From: Diplolepis rosae
Lineage: Eukaryota > Arthropoda > Insecta > Hymenoptera > Diplolepididae
DNA: 64,000 nt
Direction of reading: 5' to 3'
Assembly: GCA_030998225.1 (NCBI GenBank)
Contig: JAPYXD010000250.1
Span: forward strand, 5,022,001-5,086,000
Below the pieces are notes generated by a model. That model made no database searches. It was not told where the DNA came from and saw nothing but the letters and a program-made list of their open reading frames with translations. Positions 44,671 through 56,163 of this stretch are shown here, piece by piece. The position numbers were made by a program, and so were the translations under genes. Each line of letters opens with the position of its first letter. Position 1 is the first letter of the stretch.

Positions 44671-46152
44671 AGGTAAAAGCACCAATAGCCGGACGGTACC
44701 CAATAGCCGGACAGAGCCATGAATTTTTCTCAAAATTAGAGATTTACGAATCACTTATCGCTATTTTGGTGTACCGTATACAAACCTCGAAACGTACACT
44801 TTAAAAAAGTGAAAAATTTGTTGAATTAGAAATTAAAACTTCGCCAAGAAAAAATAATTTCTCTACTGAAGCACAAGGCTGGTCGAAATGTAGCGAAATC
44901 TGCTCTATAAACTAACTGACACGTTGTCTTTGTTAAGCAAATAACATTTACATTTACCCTGATTTTTCATTTCAATACGTATTACACTGAAGTCAATTTC
45001 TTTATCTACATCATAATATTTTTCAAAATTAAAAAAAATTTTACTTTAATTAAATATTCTAAATCCGGTTATTAGGTCAATGAATATTCGTTTTGCCTAA
45101 CCGAACGCGTGTCCGGAGCTACATTGCACTTATTTTGTTTTCGCTCTAGTCACCGGACGAAAAGGTTATTACAAAAACGAATGCGAATTTTAAAAAGTGC
45201 TGTTGATATTTTCGAGAAAATTGGGTAAGTATTTGATTGTTTTCAATTCATAGAAGATATCTATCTGATAAAACATTAGGTAAATTACTTTAAACATATT
45301 TTACTTAGTCAAATATGAAATCCAACCTCAATTGATATTTGACGTTTATTTTCTTGTTGATTTTACATTGAGAACAATGAAAATATGGATTTCAGAGTGA
45401 AATTTCCCCACTTTTTGATCTTTTTAAATGATAATTTTCAATAATAATTTTGTCCTTTAAATTATTATTATATATTATTTTCAATAATAATGATTGATAA
45501 TGAATAATTTTTTAAAGAAATAATGTTTGAATTATGGATTTGCTGAAAATCTGATATTTTGAGAAAGTATTTTCATTTTAACATATGTATTTTCTAGGTT
45601 TTATGTATTTGGTGTCTTTATTATAGATCATGGAAAAAGTATCAGAAAAAAAGATTAAAAAGCTTTATACCAAAGCGGATATTATTAATGTGATTGAGGA
45701 TATAAGGCAAAAACGATTGACAATTAGTGCTGCAAGCTCTAAATATAATATATTCTATTTGTAAAATCTTTTCAATACTTTTTTTTTATAAGCACAGACT
45801 TAAAAAATGTTTCCTTAAATATTTCCCAGTGTTTATTATGCTTAAACAATATCAAATCAATATCAATCAAATTATAATATTCTCTTGTCCGAGTATTGGT
45901 GCAGCGCTGTCCGGCTATTGGATCAATTCACTTCACCCGTCAGGCAATTGGCTCCAGAGCATTATTTAATGAAAAGAATTATTAAAATGGATTATTCAGA
46001 TTTAACACAACTCTGGACTTTTTTTTATAGTAAGGAGGACACATACATCAAAATAATCGCGGCAATTCTTGATTCCGCATCACATTTAGAACGATTAATA
46101 CAAAAAATTGAATGACATTTCCTTAGACGTCCGGCTATTGGTGCTTTTACCT
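44671..46152 (+). mobile_element. 1.48-kb pogo/Tigger-like element with TIRs and TA duplication
   Basis: The left end AGGTAAAAGCACCAATAGCC (continuing GGAC) is repeated inverted at the right end (46129-46152), with TA at 44669-44670 and 46153-46154. An internal TIR-like phrase (CCAATAGCCGGAC) is repeated at 44699. The only coding remnant is a psq-type helix-turn-helix at 45630-45764, which fits pogo/Tigger transposases. The rest of the transposase is deleted. Confidence 0.85.
45630..45764 (+). pseudogene. psq-type helix-turn-helix remnant of a pogo-like transposase
   Basis: ATG at 45630 opens 44 codons: MEKVSEKKIKKLYTKADIIN, VIEDIRQKRLTISAASSKYN, IFYL, stop. The pattern YTxxDIxxVIEDIRxxxLTISxAxxKYNI is that of the HTH_psq domain at the N-terminus of pogo/Tigger transposases and Pipsqueak proteins. 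The frame stops where the second half of the DNA-binding region would begin. Confidence 0.8.
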
Positions 46153-46442
46153 TAGATACGATAACTTAATATCGATTTGAATTAGAAAATCAAATAATGT
46201 AACAATTTTAACTGAATGAATTGATTTTCAGTTAGCAAGGGTTATCAAAATCATTTAAGACCTTCATTTTCACTTTATATGTTTTTTGGCGTATATTACT
46301 AGTCTTATTCATTTAATCTTATTTATACAAATTTGAGATATTCAATTATGTTGAAATATTGCATTATTCAAGTCTAATTGGCAGATTCCGAAAATAGAAT
46401 TGATAATGCAAATTAAACAAAAGAGAAAATAGTCTGGAAATC

Positions 46443-48192
46443 AGGTGCGTAAACCTGGAAGTACCACCATGTCCAAACAATGTATACCCTAAGCCAAAAT
46501 TAAGGGCTCATTTAGGGCTAATTTAGTACCCAAAAGCCAAATTTAGGGCCCTGCATTTTTTTTAAATAATGCATGGTACTGCCAGCTTGACGTCATGCCA
46601 GCAGTACCATGGACCAAATATTGGTTGTATCAACTTTTTTCTTTCACAGGAATTAAGGGCTCATTTAGGGCTCTTACATGGCCCAAAAACGAAATTTTCA
46701 AAAACCACCCCTATGCCTAGAAAAACAACCCTCTTTTTAAATAATAAGCCCTCCAGAAATTAAAGTGTACCAGAATTTTGGGCTTTTTTTGGGCTCTTCA
46801 AAAACACCTCTATTGATTTTTGGGCTCCAACCCTTAACACCAAAATGCACCCCTGTATGCCCATATAGAGAAGACTTTGAATAAAATTAATCTTTTTTTA
46901 AACTTTAAGGTCTAGGGAGACACTCTGATTTTTGGGCTCTTCGACAATACCTCTATCGATTTTTGGGCTTCACCCTTAACACCAAATCGCACCCCCGTAT
47001 GGCCATATAGAGACGACTTTGACTAAAATTCATCTTTTTGCAAACTTTATGGTCTAGGGAGACTCTCTGATTTTTGGGCTTCAACCCTTAACATAAAAAT
47101 ATATAAACCACGAGGTGACACGAACAAAAATTTTAGTAAATTGCAATTAAACCGGCAGGGAAAATTTCTTTAAAAAATGTCCAAAATAATTCCTAATAAC
47201 AATAAAATAGTATACATGGATATGATAATAATTGATATTTCTGTAAATGTTGCTTGAAAAATCAATATAAAATGGACTGTCGGGAAAGATGATATTTATA
47301 TTAAAAAATTAAATGGGTATATGACAATGGTCTTTTTCAAGGAGGAAAAAGACCTCTGAGGATAGCATTAAAAAACAAAATTGTCAGTCAGCAAAGCCAA
47401 ATGTCGCGGATTGATTTTTAACCCTTTCAGTCACAGGAGCCATTATAGTGGCCACCTTTTTTATTTTCCTTTTTTGTCATTAAATTTTTGAAAGCACGCA
47501 CAAAACTGGAAATTTTTTGCATTTTTAGTTAGTGAAATACTTCTACTTTAGTGTGATCAAGATATTTTATGAATTTATAAAAATGAATTATTGTCATAAA
47601 CAAAGGTATGCGGAAAAAAGGGTGTTTTTGTGGATTTAATTCGTTATTGGCGAAATTTGATTATAAACACCTGCTAAAAATACTTGGAACTTATTGGCTT
47701 ATTATCCAACAAAAAATTACTATCATTGGATTTATAAACATTCTTAATCGCTATCCAATATGGCAACCGTAATTATGAAAAATTGACAATTTTTTTAATT
47801 TACAGGTCAGTACCCAAAAGCCAAATTTAGGGCTCTGCATTTAAAAAAAATAATGCATGGGACTGCCAGCTTGACGTCAAGACAGCAGTACCATGGACCA
47901 AATATTGGTTGTATCCACTCTTATCATCCACAGGAATTAAGGGCTCATTTAGGGCTCTTACATGGCCCTAAAACGAAATTTTCAAAAACAACCCCTAGCA
48001 CTGAACAGACTACCCCAAAGAATAAATATGCACTAAGTCCAAAATTGAACGAATCAGAATTAAGGGCTACTTTTAGGTTCTCCAATTCATCCCAAAATAA
48101 TTTTCAAAAATCATCCCCCAACATTTAAAAACTACCCTAAAATCAAAGTGACACATTAAGTACAAAAAGAGTATAGAAAATGATTGGAATAT
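46443..48192 (+). repeat. Left long terminal inverted repeat of the MULE-like element
   Basis: About 1.75 kb. It is built of sub-repeats: a unit with TTAAGGGCTCATTTAGGGCT and a 40-bp palindrome (46572-46611 and 47856-47895), blocks with GATTTTTGGGCTC, and a non-repeated core (47100-47800). It matches 56742-58758 in reverse over its whole length with small indels. Confidence 0.9.
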
Positions 48193-49048
48193 TCTTAAAC
48201 CCATAAAAGATATAAAAAGATATAGAAGATATTAACTGAATAAAATTTTTATTTAATTTTCGATATGCTCAATCTGTTTATCAGCCTCTCTACTTTTTTC
48301 GTTAAATAATTTAGTAGTAGGCCCAGCGCACTCTTTTGGAGGTGTTTAATGTTTCCTAAAGTACAGTGAGAGACTTTTTGCTAGGGTAAATGATAAAAAT
48401 AAATCATATTTTAGGATAGTATCGTTTCAAAATGGGGAAAGCCGAGGTTTTATTTCACTTATTCATATTATAGCATCATAATTTGATATAGTCATAACAG
48501 TCTTTAAAGCACGTATAGAAAAAATTAGTATTTTAACTACCAAATATTATGAATCTCCATTACAAAAATTAAGAGTAAGAAAAAATAATATTATGATTAC
48601 TAAGTTGTCTAAAAATATTTCTACTAAGTCGAACAATGAATATTATAACCTGGAAAGCATATTTGAGAAATTCATATTATGATTATGAATTTTCCAGAAA
48701 CCTGGCGACGCGTAGCAAAAATCAAAACATTCATTGTCGGTTTCTTGCGTCTGTATTTCCATTGAAACCTCTCCCCTCTTCTGGAGGTCAAACCTTTTGG
48801 TGGAGTGAGTGATTTTTGATACAGTCGTTTTTAGATTCACATATTCTTTGTTTCGCTTTGCAAATTTGACATAGTAGATTTCAAATTCTCGTATTAGTAT
48901 TTTTATTCTCGTATTTTTATATTTTATATTTTTAATTTTTCCTTCTCCCACCAACTCAGTTGGCTGTTATTGGCTAGTTGTAACGATTAATGATCTTCGC
49001 GTGAATAACTGCACTGGTGAAGCTTTAGTTCTTTATAAAATTTTGAAA

Positions 49049-49592
49049 ATGTCTAAACGAGGAGGAAAAACAAACGTTCCAGAAAATTTGGTTCTTGAAG
49101 CTTTTCTTGAGAAAAAATCGGAACTTTTTTTGGAAGATGGACAAGTAGCTGGAAAAGATCATGAAATTTGGAAAACTTTGTCACAAATTTTACAAAATCG
49201 TCTTTCTGCAAGAACTCTCTATTCAAAAATGTTTAAGGAAGATTTTGTTGCGAAATTAAACTTGAATAGAAAAAAAGAAAGAGAAAACGAATTGAAAAAT
49301 GATTCAATAATAATGGAGGCAAGTGAACCGGAAGAAAACTGCTCGATGGAAGAAAATAATTTCAACTTTCAAATATTCTGTCAAAAAACTGAATTTGAAA
49401 AATTCATTGTTGAAAAAGTATATGCATGTCAAGATGGTAACAAAACTCGACACAGAAATTATTATCGACTTAGTCCGGGCGAATGGGAAGATTGGCTGGC
49501 GGACTTGATTTTCGATGCGACGAAATTGAAATGTGGATTTAATTTTGCCAATCATCAAATCCGAAGTGATAAAAAAGGAGGCACCATTAACG
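49049..49592 (+). CDS. MULE-like transposase gene, exon 1 (N-terminal DNA-binding-like region)
   Basis: The frame is open from 49001; I prefer the ATG at 49049 (MSKRGGKTNVPENLVLEAFL). The text EKKSELFLEDGQVAGKDHEI, WKTLSQILQNRLSARTLYSK looks like a Myb/SANT-like trihelix. A second conserved-looking block is YYRLSPGEWEDWLADLIFDA. The exon ends at a GTAGGT donor (49593) after phase 1, and the codon split G|CT joins exon 53225 without a break (GGTIN-A-NCRCG). A promoter-like region lies between the left TIR and 49000, but no clear TATA was identified. Confidence 0.7.
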
Positions 49593-50370
49593 GTAGGTAA
49601 AATATTTATTATTTAATTTAAATTATTATTTATTGAATTGAATTATTATTATTATTATTATTAGAATTAATATATATTATATATATTATTCTATAGCTGT
49701 ATAGTGTATATATTAGAATTAATAATAAATCATTTAACTTTTTCCATTAGAATTATGAAGACTGCTCATAAACTATATCCTAGGTCCGTTAAGGTGGCAC
49801 CTCCACATCGGAAATCCACTATCTATTATGGCTTAGAATTTTGGGCTTTTTTGAGCTCTTCGAAAATGTCTATATCCATTTTGGGCTCCACCCCTTAACA
49901 TCAAAATGCACCCCTGCATGGCCATGTACAGACGACTTTCACTAAAATCCATCTTTTTGCAAACTTTATGGTCTAGAAAGACTATGATTTTTGGGCTCTC
50001 CAAATATATAGACATTCCATGCTAAAAATACATGAAATGATGTCAATATTGGTTTTGCCTTTCTTCTTTTTTAGTTTTTTTACATTTTTTTAACGCTTTA
50101 CTCTATCTGCCATGGATGATTTTTGAATGATGAATATAAGGAAAAACTGACCCTATGCCAAAACAACAATAATGAGAGCAAATAATATAATTTTTGAGCC
50201 AATATAAAAGCAGACATATTCCCAAATATGTCGCGTTATAATATCCTTATAACATTTTACCGATTAATCCAAAATTAGAAAAGTCACTTTATGGTAAAAC
50301 TTGAAACAAATTTTCATTGTAATATATTCGTCCAAAACTTATATACCTTTCTTCAATTTAAAAAAATACT

Positions 50371-50495
50371 TTCAAATTAATTAGTTGAGTTCGAAAGTTT
50401 TCTCACTGCCTACATTATCGGAGGATCATTAGTCGACTGCTCTAAAGATAATGTAGGCAGTGACAAAAATTTCAAACATAACTAATTAATTTGAA
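50371..50495. repeat. Foldback structure beside the SINE
   Basis: Outer arms TTCAAATTAATTAGTT (50371-50386) and AACTAATTAATTTGAA (50480-50495) and inner arms CACTGCCTACATTATC (50404-50419) and its complement (50447-50462) nest. The loop holds TTAGTCGACTGCTCTAAA, the inverse of the SINE's box A region at 50550-50565. Confidence 0.8.
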
Positions 50496-50524
50496 ATCAT
50501 TTACAGTCTTCCTGTGGAGAAGGA

Positions 50525-50620
50525 GATGTCAGACGTCTGTGTATCTCAGTGGTTAGAGCAGTCGACCGGCAATCGAAAGACCTGGACTCGAATCCCAGCC
50601 CAGTCGAAAACGTCTTTTTT
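50525..50620 (+). repeat. tRNA-derived SINE (copy 2)
   Basis: A box A-like TATCTCAGTGGTTAGAGCAG and box B-like GGACTCGAATCCC are at tRNA spacing, ending CAGCCCAGTCG and a Pol III terminator-like T run (50613-50620). It is 80-85% similar to 22251-22345 by eye. Better preserved box B than copy 1. Confidence 0.7.
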
Positions 50621-50948
50621 TCCACCGTAAAGATTTCAAATACTTTGAAATTTAAAAATTACTATTGAAAGTCAAAAATTCCTTTTGTTAACCTAAATAT
50701 GTGAGATACGAAAAAAGCATTAAAATAAAAAATCGTTTACTTAAATACTGTCTACGGATTTTTGTCGTTTTTGAGGTACTTGGAAGAAAATAAAGTATTT
50801 TAGTCAAATAATTTGTTAGAAAGCTACAGAAATGAATTTACAGAAAATCGAGCCCACACATGATCTTATTTTCAATCTAACACCGTCATACTAATATATG
50901 TCAAATATAATATTACCTAGATAAATTCTTATGAAAACGCATTTTGTA

Positions 50949-51171
50949 CTCTCTAAATCTGAATCAGTCAAATTTTTACTGATTGAATCAGTGATTTGCC
51001 TTGTCATTGATTCATCAGTGAAAAAAATACTTTTTACTGTCAAATCAGTCAATTTTCACTGAAATAATCAGTGAAATTTGACTGATTTACAGTAACCTCT
51101 TTTTAGCTATTTGAATGAGTCAAATTTCACTGATTATTTCAGTGAAAATTGACTGATTCAAGTTTAGAGAG
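50949..51171. mobile_element. 223-bp MITE with 40-bp perfect internal inverted repeat
   Basis: The ends CTCTCTAAAYYTGAATCAGT match in inverse orientation, flanked by TA (50947-50948 and 51172-51173). Arms of 40 bases at 51043-51082 and 51119-51158 are perfectly complementary (starting AATCAGTCAATTTTCACTGA). TA duplication suggests a Tc1/mariner helper. Confidence 0.85.
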
Positions 51172-52948
51172 TATAAAAAAGCTAGAGCTTTACATAAAAT
51201 AGGATAACATCTATGATTATGTTTTTTAATGTACATATGCAATAATTTATTAACTATTTGTATTTGAAATGTTAATTAAATTTCAAATATTTTGTTTATA
51301 AGTAAAAAAGGATTACATTTTTTGAAATAAATGTATAATGATTCTATGCAAAGGAGAACTGCCCTACGACATTCATTCTAAAATACATTGGTGAATCCTG
51401 AATTTATAACGTGATTATGGAGTTAATAATATGACAAACAATCCTTAACGTATTCTATTATCTCTCCAAAATTTTCAAAAGAATATTTTTTATAAATTTA
51501 AGTATTAAACTTCCATTACGTGTAATAGAAGATTTTTTCAGTAGCGCATATTAAATTTAATATACTTTTATTTTAGAAAACACAAAGTAAAATTTGAATT
51601 CTCATACACTTAAGCATATATTTTGACAATGTTTATTAATTTTAATATATGTTGATTCAAAAATCATCAAATTTAATATGAACGTACATTAATTTTTCAT
51701 GATATACAAGAACATTAATTTGAATTTACCACTTGTATAGTAAAGTCTATGAAAATTAATAACATTTTTAACGGTCTATCAAAATCTCTAGTTCCGATGC
51801 CGGTTTTAAGGAGACAAAATAACTGAATTTCGTACCCTAAGTACGAAAGCCTGACTCTTGTATATAAAAAATTTTAGATTTCAATACCGGCGGCGTCGCA
51901 AATGGAGTTTTCAATAAATGTGTAATGATGAAAAGTATACGCGACACAGGCAAAAACAAAAATTTACACCACATGGAGAAAAAATCTAACTATTATAGTA
52001 AGCAGAGGTTTTCCTATTAGAGCACCCAACTTACTGTGCAAAATTGGTATGAACTTCTACCAATATTGACATCATTTCATGTATTTTTAGCATGGAATGT
52101 CTATATATTTGGAGAGCCCAAAAATCATAGTCTTTCTAGACCATAAAGTTTGCAAAAAGATGGATTTTAGTGAAAGTCGTCTCTACATGGCCATGCAGGG
52201 GTGCATTTTGATGTTAAGGGTTGCAGCCCAAAATCGATATAGACATATTTGAAGAGCCCAAAAAAGCCCAAAATTCTGGTACGCTTTAATTTCTGGAGGG
52301 CTCATTTTTTAGAAAGAGGGTTGTTTTTTTGGACATAGGGGTGGTTTTTGATAATTGGTTTTAGGTGATTTCCAGAGCCCCAAAAAAGCCCAAAATTCTA
52401 GTGCAGTTTATTTTTATCGGTGCACAAAAAAAGCCCAAAAAAAGCCTAAAATTCTAAGCCATAATAGGTAGTGGATTTCCGATGTCAAGGTGCCACCTTA
52501 GCGGACCTCTATATCTTGCTCTGGGAGTTGGGGTCGTTTAGAAAATGAAATTTTCATCTGAAAAAATGTATATTTAGAAATAATAGCTTATGGAAAAGAT
52601 TTTACAAGTTTTTAAAAATATACAATAGTCATATACAATATATTTATTTCGCTCTGATTATCACGATAAGTATTTTGAATTATTTAAAGATTTTTTTCTT
52701 AATTATAAACTTAAATTAGAACATGCTGGTTCGCTATTCTGTTTCTTTGCTATTCAGTTGGTTTGCTATTCTGTGAAAAATGATTTTACTCTAAAATTGT
52801 AAATTGCACATATAAATATTTAATTTATAACGTTTTCGATTTTTGAGGCTGTTTAACTAAATTTTTACGGACTACACTGAGAAATGTAGCTGGCTTGTAA
52901 ATTGTTGTTTATTAGTGGGAAAAAGACGTATAATATTTTATTTATATA

Positions 52949-53168
52949 GGGTAAAAGCACCACTTAATGTTGGCACTGGAATCAGTCGTTGGTATCCCCC
53001 TCTAATTTACGTTAAACAATACGAAAATGAATATATTTAACGTGCTCTGTTCAAATTACTCTCATTTGTGCAAAATATGATAAATACTTGCATTTTACTA
53101 TTGTTTAAAGCAAATTAGAGGGGGATCCCAACCACCGGTACCAGTTCTAAAAACTGGTGCTCTTACCC
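52949..53168. mobile_element. 220-bp MITE with GGGTAAAAGCACCA ends
   Basis: The left end GGGTAAAAGCACCA and the inverted right end GGGTAAGAGCACCA lie beside TA (52947-52948 and 53169-53170). A second inner pair (CCCCCTCTAATTTACG and the inverse GCAAATTAGAGGGGG) lies within. The first bases match the pogo-like element at 44671 (AGGTAAAAGCACCA), so the same or a related helper may move both. It sits just 56 bp upstream of MULE exon 2. Confidence 0.8.
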
Positions 53169-53224
53169 TACTAATATAATGTTAAACTATTTTTAGTTTA
53201 ATATAAATCTTATAATTTCTGTAG

Positions 53225-54492
53225 CTAATTGTAGATGTGGAAGCACTCTTTACTGTGTCATTGACAACTCAAGCTTCGCCGATGAGGTTCAATTTGAGTG
53301 CAAAGTTACAAGTGGCACTGGAAAATGCGGTAAACGTTACCTCAGAGATCCAATACGTCACGAGCTCGCCAAAAAACTTTGCGTTCAGAATCCTACAATT
53401 TATCGCGCTGAAGAAGCTGGTAAGCGAATGCAGCCAGGTGACCCAGAGCCTCCTACCTTGCGAAAATTAGGAGTTCTGAAGAATGCAGTGTGCGAGTATC
53501 GTCGAGAACAATATCTTGATCCTGATCCACGGCTTGCATTGGAAAAAATGAAGCAAGCATACATGGCGAATATCATTCACGATATCGGACTAAGTCCTTT
53601 TTTTGTATTCTTTTGGACCAAATCGCAAACTCATGCTTTCATCAAAGTTGCAGAGGAGGAACCTGTAAGTCTCGAACTTGATGCTAGTGGGCAGATTATA
53701 AAGCCAATAAAAAAATCAGATGGATCTGCAACGGGACCGATTTTTTTATACCTAGCAGTAATAAATACAGAAGCTGGACAAATTTCGGTTTGCCAGATGA
53801 TTTCTGAAAGTCACACGGCTAATTTCATCACGAAATGGCTAATGACTTGGATTTGTCTGGCAGGTATCCCTAAGCCAAAAGAGGTAACGTGCGATTCATC
53901 ATTGGCTTTACTCAGCGGTTGTATTAGAGCATTCACTAGAAGTTCTACTATCGATGAGTATGTACAATCATATGAGAATGAACTTCCATCGTGCTATGTT
54001 CGAATCGACAATGCTCATGTTTTAAAAAATCATGCGGATTTTTTAGCGAAATCAGGAAAATCTCGAAGAGTTCGCATTTTTTATAAAGCTGCCATTGGGC
54101 AATTAATTCAAGCACGAAATGAGGAAACTGCACTGCGTATTTTGAAATCGATTTTTATAATTTCATTTGCGGAAACTGATGGTCTTATTGAAGGCACGGA
54201 TAGACATTCTCAATCCGAAATAGAAAAAAAATATATCATGGGTCTTTTAAATCCAGATATATTTGAAAATGAAGAGGAGGAAATAATGGAAGACAGAGCA
54301 TTTCCCAAACCGGAGACGGAAATCAGTGTTCTCGGGGATGAAATTTCATTTGATGACAAGGATGCAACATCATTTGGTACAAAAATAAAAGCTTTGTATG
54401 AAAGTGCCAAATCAATTGATGAAATAGGAGATCACGAAAGTGGCTATGTGTTGCCGAAGTTAGCTAAAAGATTGTTAAAGCAGTCCAGATGA
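53225..54492 (+). CDS. MULE-like transposase gene, exon 2 (zinc-binding region and catalytic core)
   Basis: After a TTTCTGTAG acceptor the frame reads ANCRCGSTLYCVID, FECKVTSGTGKCGKRYLRDP (Cys-rich, zinc-binding-like), GKRMQPGDPEPPTLRKLG, then an RNase H-like core: VSLELDASGQIIKPIKKSDG (first Asp, codon 53680), IFLYLAVINTEAGQISVCQM, SESHTANFITKWLMTWI, KPKEVTCDSSLALLSGCIRA (second Asp, codon 53893), and CYVRIDNAHVLKNHADF. The third acidic motif would be GTNLIMENFL at 54509-54545, in the +1 frame after a frame break near 54480. As read, this exon ends with TGA at 54490. I recognise the family layout (multi-copy in insects) but not a named gene. Confidence 0.75.
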
Positions 54493-54584
54493 ATTAAATT
54501 ATGGTCTAACATTTGCAGGGACCAATTTAATTATGGAAAATTTCCTTTCCCATACTTCCAAACGGAACTGCATTACACTTAAAG
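54482..54584 (+). pseudogene. MULE-like transposase, third catalytic motif in shifted frame
   Basis: In the +1 frame SPDELNYGLTFAGTNLIMEN, FLSHTSKRNCITLKG is encoded, ending at a GTAAAT donor (54585). The Glu at codon 54536 sits in a T-N-x-x-x-E context like the third catalytic Glu of MULE and related transposases. Either one base was lost or gained near 54480 (inactivation) or a small intron bridges the frames. The donor phase (1) does not match the acceptor of the next recognised exon (phase 0), so an exon may be missing or broken. Confidence 0.55.
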
Positions 54585-55208
54585 GTAAATTTTTTAGAAA
54601 AATAAAACTGTTATTTTCTAAAAAACTATTTTTTATTTATATATTTAGGATGCAGCAAGCTAAAAATAGGTCAAAAAACTTCATTATTTCTTTCAAAATT
54701 TATTTTTTAAATAAAAGAGTTCAGACATGTTTACATTATTCTTTACTCTTCTGCCGAATTCTTCGAAAAATTACACTGAATTTAAAACATTTTATTAATT
54801 ACGAGCTTATCCCACGCTTCTAGCGTCCATTAGAGTAGGGAATATAAGAGAGGGAATTTTATTTATTTATCTTCGCTCTCTTCCTATTCTCTAACTTTTT
54901 TATTTCAGCTCACTGGTCTTTATTCTCCTTTATAGTTAAAAAATAACGTGTTAGCAATTTATTGCTTCTTGTTTCTGAGATATATTGATAAGACAGAGTG
55001 ATATCTCTAGTTAAAGAATTCTTAGAAATGTAAATAAATTTAAATGCCAAGAAATAGAAACTACTAAATTACACACGAGCATAAAAATCGTTTTTGGTTC
55101 TAAAAGTTTGTCAAAAATTGCTAAAAATTTTGTTATGAAAGATTAATTTGAATTTTATCTAAATTAAATTTCTTCATTTGATAACTATCATATGTCTTTT
55201 AATTACAG

Positions 55209-55743
55209 GCCACCAAATTTGGAAAAGTACAGTATTCTCTGAGGAATACGTGTGCCAATGATTATATTTTCCAAATTTTTTTGGTTGCAGCATGTGATAT
55301 CCCGCAGGTTAAGAATATAGTTTTTGAACTAAAGAACCAAATTCCTTCGTTTGATTTGATAAGTACTGTTTTGAAACAAAAATTGCAAATCACGAACGGT
55401 ACGCATCGAAAACGTGCAAAAATATTAAAGGATGTTGTTCCTACCATTAACAGCAAAGGTATTGAAGTGCTAATTCCGGGCAAAATTTTTGAGATTAACT
55501 GTGAAATAAATGTGAGACAATTAGCTGAAAATCTTTATTCTGGTTTACCAAAATTCACAACAACAGCAACATGCACTGAAAATTGCGGAGGTCCAGAATC
55601 GAGAGAAAAAGAAAACTTCTTCATTTTTCCCCCTGAAGTCATCTGCAGTAAGGAACTCTACAGAAATCTATTTGAATTCAAAACGAAGAAGTGTAATTCT
55701 GCTGGATGTTCGGGAACAGTAAAAACTTCTTACACAGGAAGTG
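55209..55743 (+). CDS. USP-like (C19) deubiquitinase domain, exon with Cys box
   Basis: After the acceptor TTTTAATTACAG (55208) the frame reads ATKFGKVQYSLRNTCANDYI, FQIFLVAACDIPQVKNIV. LRNTCxNDxIFQIF fits the ubiquitin-specific-protease Cys box (NTCYxNSxLQ), with the catalytic Cys at codon 55251-55253. The middle is alpha-helical and lysine-rich; later Cys pairs CTENC and CNSAGC may form the USP zinc finger. The exon ends AGTG|GTATGT (55744) in phase 1 and joins exon 56164 in phase. This domain would remove ubiquitin from target proteins. It is encoded by the transposon, on the transposase strand, but whether fused to the transposase or a separate protein is unclear. Confidence 0.72.
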
Positions 55744-56163
55744 GTATGTAATTTTTTTAAATTAAAATAAACATACACTGGAGCATAGCTTTATGCGACA
55801 ACTTGGTAGGTGTGTCCATAAAATCGAAGAAACGCTACTAATGAAGCGAGGCCTCGCTCACTGTGCCTGTTCCTTAATTCCACGCGTCCCTCATCTAAAA
55901 ATAAAATAGGTTCAAAATATCACATACATGCGTTCAAAGACATTTAAAACAACCAAACTTTCTATGAAAGCGGAATTATGAAGCTGGCTGAAAGATGGCA
56001 AAAGGTCATCGAACAAAATGGTCAATACATAATTAATTAATGTTTGTTATTTGTATTAATAAACTTGCTTTGAAAATCATGAAAAAAAAACGAAATGACT
56101 TTGTTGCCACTCCAATAGGTATCTTTCACAGTACATTATAAATAACATGTACGTAATTTTCAG

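Larger units (their letters stand above)
49782..52508. mobile_element. 2.7-kb non-autonomous relative of the MULE-like element, nested in its intron
   Basis: The ends AGGTCCGTTAAGGTGGCACC (49782) and the inverted AGGTCCGCTAAGGTGGCACC (to 52508) are nearly identical, flanked by CTATATCCT (49773-49781) and CTATATCTT (52509-52517), a 9-bp duplication with one change. TIRs of about 290-480 bp share internal phrases with the outer element (CATCTTTTTGCAAACTTTAT, GATTTTTGGGCTC). No transposase. It holds a SINE, a foldback (50371-50495) and a 223-bp MITE (50949-51171). Confidence 0.85.
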
